Below, piece by piece: positions 31,460 through 42,706 of a stretch of 64,000 nucleotides of DNA; within the stretch, counting starts at the first letter, position 1, and every line of letters starts with the position of its first letter. Made by a program: the position numbers and the translations under genes. Under the pieces are notes generated by a model. The model was given only the letters and a program-made list of their open reading frames with translations. It was not told where the DNA came from and ran no database searches. This DNA comes from Leptobrachium leishanense (Eukaryota; Chordata; Amphibia; Anura; Megophryidae): NCBI GenBank assembly GCA_009667805.1, contig CM019069.1, positions 95,515,204-95,579,203 of the forward strand, given 5' to 3'.

Positions 31460-32264
31460 TAGTGGGGTTCCCACCCATTCTGTGCTCTGCATTTTTCTCC
31501 CTTTCTTATGGGTCTTCTATGATAGTTCCTTTGATGATCTATAGGGTGGGTTATTTACCCTTTCTTTCTCTCTATAGGAATTATATCCTCTCTGTCTTTG
31601 AACGGTTTCCCAAATTATATATGCTTCTTCTTTAAAGTGTATCTAAGGAGGGATTGGTTTCCTGGGGGTTGCGATGGAAAGGTTACCTCCTAAATAAGGT
31701 CCCTGGTTCCTATCGACTCTTTGTCTAGACCTAGGGCGCTTATCCTGTCTGTTGACTCTCTTGTTTTCTTCTTTCTTACATTTGAAGATTTGTCCCAACT
31801 TGTAGTCTTCCTGATCTCAAAGGATTTTTTTCTTTTTAATGGCCATAATTTCTTTCTCCAGTTTTTGGACCATTAATTCTAATTCGGTAGAAATACAGTT
31901 CATCTTCTCAGGTGTCACTGCTCCCTTGATTTCTTCCACTAGATGTCTTGAGGTATTCCATTGTACTGACTGCAAATCCATAGAGCATTTTGTACCAGCC
32001 CTCCATTAATTCTGTGTTATTCCTATTATGGGTCGGCAATTTCTCATACCTCAATCCCTTAGGGCTAATTTTCTCTTTCAAATATTTTTCCAAGGTCGCA
32101 ATCTCCAGTTTGGTATTAACCTCTTGTGCAAGGCATTTTTTTAAAACTTCCATTGTAGATTTTTCTGTATCCCCCACCACGTTTGGTCGTGTTGACGACT
32201 CCTTCTCGACAAAAAGTTCATCAAGAATAACTCCAATATTATTCCTAAATTGTAACGGGGCCAT
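31460..32264 (-). pseudogene. PLE N-terminal coding region
   Basis: The clearest block (32264 down to 31908, 118 codons) begins MAPLQFRNNIGVILDELF and contains KLEIATLEKYLKEKISPKGL, RYEKLPTHNR and ELMEGWYKMLYGFAVSTMEY. PLE proteins have this L-x-x-YL-x-x-x-x-IPKGLR-x-x-x-x-P...W-x-x-x-L block near the N-terminus. Downstream (31560-31860) minus-strand coding continues in broken frames with RPRSRQRVDRNQGPYLGGN. The start methionine is unproven; stops separate the blocks. Confidence 0.75.
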
Positions 32265-32404
32265 GCTTAGCTGCTCACATATGTGGTAATAGACAAATAG
32301 TTATACAATACTGTAGTGTGGAACTTGATATATGTGTGGGACAGAACAGTGTGGAAAACGTTGCTAGGCCACTCCAATTATGTTGCCTGTAAACCTCTCA
32401 TCGG

Positions 32405-33245
32405 TTGAACGAGGAAAACTATCTGTATATGTGGGGAGTGATGGGTTATGCATAGAGAAAGCATAACCACCATGAACATATTATAACATAAGAACACACC
32501 AAGCTGGAAGAGCCGGATGCCGTGTCTACAGAAGCTGGACGTGACAGGACATAACTGCACATGCTTGATCTTTCGTTTCGCCCTCTAGGAGACTGTCCGT
32601 ATATAACAGAGACAGCGCCTATTGGCGCCATGTGGAGAACGGCAAACGGCTATGGTACGCATGTGCGTACTTTCGATTTCGAAGTTTCACGAGTACATGT
32701 GACCCATTGGTGAAACGCGCTTTGGCGTTGTTTTAAACTTCTTGTACGGTTTTTTATTTTTTAAATCATTTTTTAACTATCTGCTGTCGTCCTGGATCGC
32801 TATATGCTTTTCCTCGAGGTTGTATCTGACTAAACAACCTCCAAGTGATTCATCTCAGGACCTGAGTTTAGGTCCTGGACCATGTGAGTAAATCCTTGCT
32901 ATGGGAGCAATTTATTTTGGATATACAATATTGCACCATGTTGTTTTTCCTATACTATTAGGATCTGAAAACTGGACAGCCATAAGGGCTGCTGGGTGGC
33001 TGAGACATCAACCCACAAGCATATAAACCTGATCCGGTTAGGGCTCTTCAAATTGTGAGTAAGACCATTAACAGCGAGTGTATATATGAATGTATATATA
33101 TATACGGGTTATGCAATGATCGGTGTATATTTTTATTTTTCATATTGAGAACGTCATAAGGGAGAATTCCAATAATCAGAATATGGTAATATACCAACCT
33201 TATTATTTTGAAGCACTGGGTGTGCGACACTCTATATTGCATAAT
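32405..33245. repeat. PLE terminal inverted repeat, right copy
   Basis: Reverse complement of 25755-26540, with the same landmarks in reverse order. It also contains CCATTGGTGAAACGCGCTTT (about 32704), a motif not seen in the left copy. The segment 32293-32395 just inside is a direct repeat of 25630-25735. Confidence 0.85.
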
Positions 33246-33248
33246 AAA

Positions 33249-34419
33249 TGGTGTCAGTCTATGATGCAAGCCACAAGGCACTACTGGCGAGTATCTCAAA
33301 ACCGGCAACAAGAAGTGATGCAATCATGCAAGCAATTTACGCTGGAGTAACCATAGACCTAAATGGTGCAAGACTGATCCCATCTCTGGTGTCAAGACAA
33401 CATATGTGTTCCTCAAGTGTCAGGCCTACAAAAGCTCACTGCACACTCAATCCAGTGTTTGGTTTTACAGTGATTTAGCACACCATACCCTGGAATGCTT
33501 TCAAGGGTTTCTGCTACTGGTTCTTGCCCTATATGTACCTTATTTGGAATCCAGGTATCCTGGTCCTTGGCTTGCTTCTCCACTGTTTCCTGCCAATCCT
33601 GACTTCTGAGTCTGTCCGCAATGATCCGGTCTGCTGTAACCCCTGACCTATTGACTTTGTCGGACTATCAGGGTTATTCAGAGAGAAGTGAAAACCAGGA
33701 GAATGACTGGAGAAGTGAAAATTCTTGGTCAAGATAGTCAAACCAGAAAAATTTTCCCATTTATCTCACTTTCCAAATCGGCTATTTGGAATGTCCCTTT
33801 TTTAGTTTACTCCCTATTGGGACTTCTCCTGGATTCTTCATAATCCCCTATGATGCACCCACTCTCAGGCAACCTGTCTCATCTCCAGGTCTGTAGAATG
33901 GTGCTCTTAAGTGTTTAAAGTCTCCTGCAGTTTGGGTACCAGTTCTACGTACAAGGGGTTTCACCAATTCCTACATTGCACTGATAGTGTTTGAGAATCC
34001 AAAATAGGGGATTAAAAACCCAAATTAAAGCAAAGATGGATAAAATCATGCTTGTCAAAGAGGTTAGAGATGACTAAATTAGCAATTATTTAATGCTAAC
34101 ATCCATTGCTTAATGTACAAGAATAGCTTCTGATGATATATAATTATATTGAGTAATCGGAGACCTTGATGCATTTCACATTTCTCAGCATGAACCCCTG
34201 AAAATCCAAGGCAGTAATCAGGCAGGCCAGATGTAGGTGAAATTTGACAGTGTATGGTTGTTAATTTTTTAAATAGATATACTTTGGTTTATATCTCGTT
34301 TTTCCTTTGTAAATAAAAGCTAAACATCATTATGAGGTTTCCATTTATTGTTGTTTATTATATGATACACATTTCATTCCTTGAGGTGAGCCCTTATAAA
34401 TAGTGCTATTATAGGCATT
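33249..34419. other. No gene recognised; contains half a foldback MITE
   Basis: Apart from the foldback MITE half (33668-33790), this stretch shows no repeat ends and no coding. Confidence 0.45.
33668..33790 (+). mobile_element. Foldback MITE, partial
   Basis: Begins CAGGGTTATTCAGAGAGAAG and runs through AACCAGAAAAATTTTCCC to TCGGCTATTTGG, matching the first two thirds of the unit at 5690-5860. The rest is replaced by unrelated sequence from about 33790. Confidence 0.8.
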
Positions 34420-34680
34420 AGGTAGAGCAGTGGCGTCACTAGGGTTGGTGTCACCCGGTGCGGTAACTTATGGTGTCACCCCCCCCCCGAGTTTTTAAAG
34501 ATTTTTTTTTTTAACTACTCTTACTCCTAAAATCAGTACTCTCCATATAACACTGAATGCTCATACACACAGCAGCGCACATTACTGTGAGGTTATTTGC
34601 TGTGGAGCTCTCTCATATGCTCACAGAACTTTTTTCAACTGCCAGCAAGTACGTTGCCTGTTCGAAGGCAGTGAAAGCAC

Positions 34681-35061
34681 ACATGGATATATATTGCCCC
34701 CAGCAGCTCTGGATATATATTGTCCCCAGCTCACATATGGATATATTGCCCCAGTTCACAGTTATATATTGCCCCCAGCAGCTCACCACCCATGGATATA
34801 TATTGCGCCTCAGCTCACATATGGATATATTGCGCCTCAGCTCACATATGGATATATTGCGCCTCAGCTCACACATGGATATACTGCCCCAGACCAGCTC
34901 ACACATGGATATTGCCCCAGCTCTCATGGATACTGCCCCCAGCACACATGGATATACTGCCCCAGCTCCTCTCATGGATATACTGCCCCAGCTCCTCTCA
35001 TGGATATACTGCCCCAGCTCCTCTCATGGATATACTGCCCCAGCTCCTCTCATGGATATAC
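34681..35061 (+). repeat. Minisatellite with CATGGATATACTGCCCCAGC units
   Basis: About 16 units of 17-27 bp, core CTCA(N)CATGGATATATTGC followed by GCCCCAGCTC. The last four are uniform. The same core motif forms the minisatellites of the other hAT family at 49343-50318 and 57437-58362. The inverted copy is at 40611-40992. Confidence 0.9.
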
Positions 35062-35149
35062 TGGGGCTATCCTAAACAAAAGATAAATCCAGGTAAAGTA
35101 TCCATGTAATTGGGAGACTAGATCTTTTCATTCCAAACGGACCCCTCTT

Positions 35150-35460
35150 TTCATCTCACCCCACTCTCTTCATTTCATTCCAACCCCCACCTCTCCTTAT
35201 TAAATTCCAACCCCCCACCCTCTTCGTTTCATTACAACCCCACCCTCTTCGTTTCATTACAACCCCACCCTCCCCTTATTAAATTCCAACCCCCCACCCT
35301 CTCCATTTCATTCCAACCTCCCACCCTCTCCATATTAAATTCAAAGCCCCCACCCTCTCCATATTAAATTCAAAGCCCCCCACCTATCTTTATTAAATTC
35401 CAACCCCCCCCCACTCTCTCCTGATTTCATTCAAACCCCCCACTCTTTTTGTTTCAACCC
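35150..35460 (+). repeat. CCACCCTCTCC-type minisatellite
   Basis: Imperfect 25-31-bp units alternating CCCCACCCTCT(C/T)C with ATATTAAATTCAAAGC or GTTTCATTACAACC. Inverted copy at about 40205-40510 in the inner element. Confidence 0.88.
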
Positions 35461-35784
35461 CCCTGTCAGTTTTTGGAGACAGGGGAAGGGGCTCAAGTAG
35501 AGCAAGCGGCCAGCAGGGGAAGGGGGGGCCCAGGGACTCCCAGCATACTCCTTCCGATGATGGGCAGAGAGGGACCGGGCCTGGCGGGTAACGAGGACAG
35601 GAGGCAGGGAATGGTCGGGTGTATGTGACCAGGGCCGGACTGGGTATAAAAAGCAGCCCTGGAAAATAATTTTTTAACCAGCCCTATATTACATCAAGTG
35701 CAAACAAAAAAGGATATTGGCTATAAGAAGGCACAATTCATAACGACACAGCAGCCAGTTTTCCCAAGTATATGGTGTGGTGCA

Positions 35785-36115
35785 GCAGTGATGAATGAGT
35801 GTATCACAGAGCTCCACAGCAATAAAACTCAGTGATGTGCAGTGTGTATGAGCTTATCACAGCAATGTATGGTGTGATATGAGCCTATCACAGAGCTCCA
35901 CAGCAATAAAACTCATACACACTGCATATTACTGTTAGTTTTGTTGCTGTGGAGTTCTGTGATACAGTAATGTGCAATGTGTATGGGTGTATCACAGAAC
36001 TCCACAGCAACAAAACTCACATTATATGCAGTGTGTATGAGCGTATCACAGAGCTCCACAGCAATAAAACTCAGATTATATGCAGCGTGTAGGAGTGTAT
36101 CACTGAGCTCCAAAG
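35785..36115 (+). repeat. Tandem 56-bp cassette (CCACAGCAATAAAACTC)
   Basis: About six partial or complete copies in both orientations of a cassette reading GAGCTCCACAGCAATAAAAC and then TGCAGTGTGTATGAGCGTAT. The same cassette occurs at 12590-12775, 34548-34630, 59310-59470 and 61690-61790. Inverted copy at 39545-39880. Confidence 0.85.
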
Positions 36116-37107
36116 TAAAAGTCACAAAGAAGTATAAAATTAAATATTATGAAAAACTGGGGCCCAGGCAAAGCTGTGGACCAGGCGCCCGTCGATTGGA
36201 GGGGACCCGGGACTCAAGGGCACGGGTGACATGGCATCCCTGGTAGTTCTGCCCTCGATACCTGGAGATACCCCTATAGCCTGGATATCCAGCTATAACA
36301 TGGATACCATTATAACCTGGATACTCAGGGATACTGCTAAAGTCTGGATATCCAGGATACCCTTAATGCCTTTATATTTGGGTGCCCCTATACCCTAGAC
36401 ATCTGGGGGTACCCTTAAAGCCTGGATACCCAGGGAGACCACTAAAACCTAAATGCCAGTAGGTACCTAAAGGAAGGGTGGGCTGTGGGGGATAGTGGAA
36501 GTCTGGACAGGCTACTGTTGGCATGAAGCTTTTGAGGGTCACAGTCTGCCTCTGGGTGTCCTATGCTGGGATCCATGTTGTTAAAATGGGGGAAGGCTGG
36601 GAGGAGAGAAGTGGAAGGTAGAAATGGGGGTGGTTATTTCAGGAGGGAACTTGGATGGGTTGGGGTTAAAGCGGCAGCTGGGCAGGGGTAAAACTGATGG
36701 AAAGGCAACATTTAATCTAATGACAGGGCTGAGGTTATTGTGACAGCAGAGCAGAAATAAATGTAATGTGGGAGGGTTAACGTAATGGCTTAAAAATGGT
36801 TCATATAGTGGCAAGGCAGGGGTTAAGCTTGAAAGCAGACAGTTACTAATCTAATGGCCGTGCAGAGGTTAATGTGATGGGTGGGCAGGGGTAATTGTGG
36901 AGGCAATTCAGGGTTAATCAAACGAGTGGGCAGTGGTTAATTTGATGTTAGTGCACAAGACCACAAGTTAATGTAAAGACATTCAAGGGGTTAATGTGTT
37001 GTCAGTGGAGGGATCATTTATAGCCACAGTGAAGCTGTTAATGCAGTTTCAGTGCAGGTGGTAATGTAAAAGGCAGTGCAGGGGTTTATGTGGGTTCAGT
37101 GAAAGGG

Positions 37108-40100
37108 CAGTGGCGTCGTAACGTGGGGGCGGGGGGTGCGGCCCGCACCAGGTGACACCCGCCTTTAGGGTGACACCCAGTGGGGTATCTAGTGGGACCC
37201 GCCGCCCCCATGTTCCGAAAAAACCCCGCAGCCAAGCGTTCACGCGCAGCTATTACTGTCTGCGCTGGAGGAAGTGATATAACGTCACTTCCCCCCAAGC
37301 ACTCCGTCTCCACCACGCAGATGCCGCTGAGGAGAGAGGTGGCGCGATGTGGCTGATCCTTCCGTGCCACCCTGACAGCCCTGTCGCCTCACACGTCTGA
37401 GCTTGCAAGAGGAGGAGCTGGCTATCTGACCGTGGAGCAAGCAGCAACCCTCCCAGATGGTAAGCAGCGGCACCCCTTCCCCCGGGAGCTCCGGGGAATG
37501 TCACATACAGGGCTGGACTGGCCTACCGGGATACCGGGAGAAATCCCGGTAGGCTTAGTTTTTGGGCAGCTGGAGGCCGTTTTATATCAGCTGCCAGAAG
37601 CATACTGCGGGGGAGGGGCAGAGCGCTGCCATGAGCGGTGACTGACAGACTGAGAGTCAGTTGTATATGGCCGGGTGCCTCAGCACAACCACAGATCCAA
37701 GCAGGCAGCCGCTAGTGACAACCTGCTCAAGTGCTTCCTTGTACACGGCAGGCTGCCTGCAAGACTTGGTGTCAGGTGTCATTCATGTGGTGGTGGGCGG
37801 AGAGCTGGTCTGTGTTATGACACTTCCGCCCCCCCCCAAACACCTCCAAAACATCCACAGGGAGAAAACGTTTATGCAGACCAAGACACAGGCAGTGGCA
37901 GAGTAAGGGCGGGCCACCCTGGGTGCATAAATGGGCTGTCACCCTTCAGGGCTTGCCCATCCATGCAGCATTGCGGTTTGTGTGAAAGCATCTGGGGCTG
38001 CCAGTCTAACTCCTCCCCTTCCTCCTGAACTTCCTGTCCCCGCGCTGGAGGAAGAGCCAAGGAGTGAGGTCAGGTGCACAGTGTGACAAGAGGAGACATC
38101 TATGGGTAAGTGTGTGTGTGAGTAAGTAAGTGTGTGTGTGGGTGTGTCTGTAAGTAAGTGTGTGGGCAAGTGTGTGTGTGTGTAAGTAAGTGTGTGTGTG
38201 GTCCCGGGATTTTATTATTTATATGTATTTTGTTTTACCGGTGACTGTTAGTAACGCGCGGTGCTCCACTTCTCTGCCATGTGTCCAGCAAGATATTGCG
38301 AGCTGGGTAGGTGTCATCTTCTCCCCCAGCCCTGGTGCTTGTGATTGGCTATGCTTTGTGGAGGTAGAGGTGATTGGCTGTGCTGCATGAGGTTGCTGGG
38401 ATTGGCTGCGCTGGCTCCAGGCTGGGGTTGAGTGCCTGAGCTGGGGCCTGGGGGTGGTCGTTTTGTTGCAGGAGCTGCTCCTACCGATCATTGCTTTATA
38501 GTGTACAGACTGACAACCTCTGCCCAGCCATCAGATTAACCCCTGCACTACCTACACCATAACCCTTTCACTGAACCCACATAAACCCCTGCACTGCCTT
38601 TTACATTACCACCTGCACTGAAACTGCATTAACAGCTTCACTGTGGCTATAAATGAATCCCTCCACTGACAACACATTAACCCCTTGAATTGTCTTTACA
38701 TTAACTTGTGGTCTTGTGCACTAACATCAAATTAACCACTGCCCACTCGTTTGATTAACCCCTGAATTGCCTCCACAATTACCCCTGCCCACCCATCACA
38801 TTAACCTCTGCACGGCCATTAGATTAGTAACTGTCTGCTTTCAAGCTTAACCCCTGCCTTGCCACTATATGAACCATTTTTAAGCCATTACGTTAACCCT
38901 CCCACATTACATTTATTTCTGCTCTGCTGTCACAATAACCTCAGCCCTGTCATTAGATTAAATGTTGCCTTTCCATCAGTTTTACCCCTGCCCAGCTGCC
39001 GCTTTAACCCCAACCCATCCAAGTTCCCTCCTGAAATAACCACCCCCATTTCTACCTTCCACTTCTCTCCTCCCAGCCTTCCCCCATTTTAACAACATGG
39101 ATCCCCAGCATAGGACACCCAGAGGCAGACTGTGACCCTCAAAAGCTTCATGCCAACAGTAGCCTGTCCAGACTTCCACTATCCCCCACAGCCCACCCTT
39201 CCTTTAGGTACCTACTGGCATTTAGGTTTTAGTGGTCTCCCTGGGTATCCAGGCTTTAAGGGTACCCCCAGATGTCTAGGGTATAGGGGCACCCAAATAT
39301 AAAGGCATTAAGGGTATCCTGGATATCCAGACTTTAGCAGTATCCCTGAGTATCCAGGTTATAATGGTATCCATGTTATAGCTGGATATCCAGGCTATAG
39401 GGGTATCTCCAGGTATCGAGGGCAGAACTACCAGGGATGCCATGTCACCCGTGCCCTTGAGTCCCGGGTCCCCTCCAATCGACGGGCGGCCTGGTCCACA
39501 GCTTTGCCTGGGCCCCAGTTTTTCATAATATTTAATTTTATACTTCTTTGTGACTTTTACTTTGGAGCTCAGTGATACACTCCTACACGCTGCATATAAT
39601 CTGAGTTTTATTGCTGTGGAGCTCTGTGATACGCTCATACACACTGCATATAATGTGAGTTTTGTTGCTGTGGAGTTCTGTGATACACCCATACACATTG
39701 CACATTACTGTATCACAGAACTCCACAGCAACAAAACTAACAGTAATATGCAGTGTGTATGAGTTTTATTGCTGTGGAGCTCTGTGATAGGCTCATATCA
39801 CACCATACATTGCTGTGATAAGCTCATACACACTGCACATCACTGAGTTTTATTGCTGTGGAGCTCTGTGATACACTCATTCATCACTGCTGCACCACAC
39901 CATATACTTGGGAAAACTGGCTGCTGTGTCGTTATGAATTGTGCCTTCTTATAGCCAATATCCTTTTTTGTTTGCACTTGATGTAATATAGGGCTGGTGT
40001 AAAAATTATTTTCCAGGGCTGCTTTTTATACCCAGTCCGGCCCTGGTCACATACACCCGACCATTCCCTGCCTCCTGTCCTCGTTACCCGCCAGGCCCGG

Positions 40101-41242
40101 TCCCTCTCTGCCCATCATCGGAAGGAGTATGCTGGGAGTCCCTGGGCCCCCCCTTCCCCTGCTGGCCGCTTGCTCTACTTGAGCCCCTTCCCTGTCTCCA
40201 AAAACTGACAGGGGGGTTGAAAAAGAGTGGGGGGTTTGAATGAAATCAGGAGAGAGTGGGGGGGGGGTTGGAATTTAATAAAGATAGGTGGGGGGCTTTG
40301 AATTTAATATGGAGAGGGTGGGGGGCTTTGAATTTAATATGGAGAGGGTGGGAGGTTGGAATGAAATGGAGAGGGTGGGGGGTTGGAATTTAATAAGGGG
40401 AGGGTGGGGGTTGTAATGAAACGAAGAGGGTGGGGGTTGTAATGAAACGAAGAGGGTGGGGGGTTGGAATTTAATAAGGAGAGGTGGGGGTTGGAATGAA
40501 ATGAAGAGAGTGGGGGTGAGATGAAAAGAGGGGTCCGTTTGGAATGAAAAGATCTAGTCTCCCAATTACATGGATACTTTACCTGGATTTATCTTTTGTT
40601 TAGGATAGCCCCAGTATATCCATGAGAGGAGCTGGGGCAGTATATCCATGAGAGGAGCTGGGGCAGTATATCCATGAGAGGAGCTGGGGCAGTATATCCA
40701 TGAGAGGAGCTGGGGCAGTATATCCATGTGTGCTGGGGGCAGTATCCATGAGAGCTGGGGCAATATCCATGTGTGAGCTGGTCTGGGGCAGTATATCCAT
40801 GTGTGAGCTGAGGCGCAATATATCCATATGTGAGCTGAGGCGCAATATATCCATATGTGAGCTGAGGCGCAATATATATCCATGGGTGAGCTGCTGGGGG
40901 CAATATATAACTGTGAACTGGGGCAATATATCCATATGTGAGCTGGGGACAATATATATCCAGAGCTGCTGGGGGCAATATATATCCATGTGTGCTTTCA
41001 CTGCCTTCGAACAGGCAACGTACTTGCTGGCAGTTGAAAAAAGTTCTGTGAGCATATGAGAGAGCTCCACAGCAATAAACCTCACAGTAATGTGCGCTGT
41101 GTGTATGAGCATTCAGTGTTATATGGGAGTACTGATTTTAGGAGTAAGAGTAGTTAAAAAAAAAAAATCTTTAAAACTCGGGGGGGGGGGGTGACACCAT
41201 AAGTTACCGCACCGGGTGACACCAACCCTAGTGACGCCACTG
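37108..41242 (-). mobile_element. Inner, inverted copy of the same hAT-like element (complete)
   Basis: The ends CAGTGGCGTCGTAACG (37108) and CCCTAGTGACGCCACTG (41242) are flanked by tgaaaggg on both sides (37100-37107 and 41243-41250), a perfect 8-bp duplication. Its 4135 bp are the reverse complement of the outer element: 37108-38563 corresponds to 41243-42698, and 38564-41242 corresponds to 34428-37107. By eye the copies differ by scattered single bases and small indels, so the event is recent. Confidence 0.9.
38105..38200 (+). repeat. (GT)n-rich microsatellite
   Basis: TGTGTGTG runs separated by AAGTAAGTAAG. Inverted counterpart at about 41600-41705 in the outer copy. Confidence 0.9.
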
Positions 41243-42706
41243 TGAAAGGGTTATGGTGTAGGTAGTGCAGGGGTTAATCTGATGGCTGGGCAGAGGTTGT
41301 CAGTCTGTACACTATAAAGCAATGATCGGTAGGAGCAGCTCCTGCAACAAAACGACCACCCAGGCCCAGCTTCAGGCACTCAACCCCAGCCTGGAGCCAG
41401 CGCAGCAATCCCAGCAACCTCATGCAGCACAGCCAATCACCTCTACCTCCCAAAGCATAGCCAATCACAAGCACCAGGGCTGGGGGAGAAGATGACACCT
41501 ACCCAGCTCGCAATATCTTGCTGGACACATGGCAGAGAAGTGGAGCACCGCGCGTTACTAACAGTCACCGGTAAAACAAAATACATATAAATAATAAAAA
41601 CCGGGGACCACACACACACTTACTTACACACACACACACTTGCCCACACACTTACTTACAGACACACCCACACACACACTTACTTACTCACACACACACT
41701 TACCCATAGATGTCTCCTCTTGTCACACTGTGCACCTGACCTCACTCCTTGGCTCTTCCTCCAGCGCGGGGACAGGAAGTTCAGGAGGAAGGGGAGGAGT
41801 TAGACTGGCAGCCCCAGATGCTTTCACACAAACCGCAATGCTGCATGGATGGGCAAGCCCTGAAGGGTGACAGCCCATTTATGCACCCAGGGTGGCCCGC
41901 CCTTACTCTGCCACTGCCTGTGTCTTGGTCTGCATAAACGTTTTCTCCCTGTGGATGTTTTGGAGGTGTTTGGGGGGGGCGGAAGTGTCATAACACAGAC
42001 CAGCTCTCCGCCCACCACCACATGAATGACACCTGACACCAAGTCTTGCAGGCAGCCTGCCGTGTACAAGGAAGCACTTGAGCAGGTTGTCACTAGCGGC
42101 TGCCTGCTTGGATCTGTGGTTGTGCTGAGGCACCCGGCCATATACAACTGACTCTCAGTCTGTCAGTCACCGCTCATGGCAGCGCTCTGCCCCTCCCCCG
42201 CAGTATGCTTCTGGCAGCTGATATAAAACGGCCTCCAGCTGCCCAAAAACTAAGCCTACCGGGATTTCTCCCGGTATCCCGTAGGCCAGTCCAGCCCTGT
42301 ATGTGACATTCCCCGGAGCTCCCGGGGAAGGGGTGCCGCTGCTTACCATCTGGGAGGGTTGCTGCTTGCTCCACGGTCAGATAGCCCAGCTCCTCCTCTT
42401 GCAAGCTCAGACGTGTGAGGCGACAGGGCTGTCAGGGTGGCACGGAAGGATCAGCCACATCGCGCCACCTCTCTCCTCAGCGGCATCTGCGGGGAGACGG
42501 AGTGCTTGGGGGGAAGTGACGTTATAATCACTTCCTCCCAGCGCAGACAGTAATAGCTGCGCGTGAACGCTTGGCTGCGGGGTTTTTTCGGAACATGGGG
42601 GCGGCGGGTCCCACTAGATACCCCACTGGGTGTCACCCTAAAGGCGGGTGTCACCTGGTGCGGGCCGCACCCCCCGCCCCCACGTTACGACGCCACTGAG
42701 GTAGAG

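Larger units (their letters stand above)
25750..33248 (-). mobile_element. Penelope-like element (PLE), broken by several insertions
   Basis: Reading on the minus strand from 32264 to 26750, the pieces occur in the usual PLE order: N-terminal region, RT motifs, RT-C linker and a GIY-YIG endonuclease. The element is bordered by inverted repeats of about 0.75 kb (25755-26540 versus 32405-33245). A short segment (25630-25735) is repeated in direct orientation at 32293-32395. Such mixed terminal repeats are characteristic of PLEs. Insertions at 28008-28211 (L2 tail), 28425-29462 (solo LTR), about 29590-29990 and about 30195-31450 interrupt the coding, so the element is dead. Confidence 0.85.
34428..42698 (+). 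mobile_element. Outer copy of a 4.1-kb hAT-like element, split by an inverted copy of itself
   Basis: The left end CAGTGGCGTCACTAGGG (34428) and right end CGTTACGACGCCACTG (42698) are flanked by a perfect 8-bp target duplication, aggtagag (34420-34427 and 42699-42706). Removing 37108-41242 and one copy of tgaaaggg leaves 4128 bp. The left 2.7 kb holds two minisatellites, a tandem 56-bp cassette and GGGATACC-rich repeats. The right 1.4 kb holds a (GT)n tract. The 10-bp inverted end CAGTGGCGTC plus GTGTCACCC subterminal motifs and an 8-bp duplication suggest hAT (Tip100-like ends are similar; inference). No transposase frame; open frames of up to about 170 codons are minisatellite. Confidence 0.88.

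Noticed and set aside
34557..35075. Open frame of 172 codons (SHMDILRLSSHMDIL repeats) and its inverted twin at 40600-41112
   Set aside because: Minisatellite translation within a transposon, duplicated by self-insertion.
34428..42698. Possible CRISPR array or segmental inversion duplication
   Set aside because: Tandem arrays here have no unique spacers of constant length, and the two 8-bp target duplications explain the palindrome as nested transposition.
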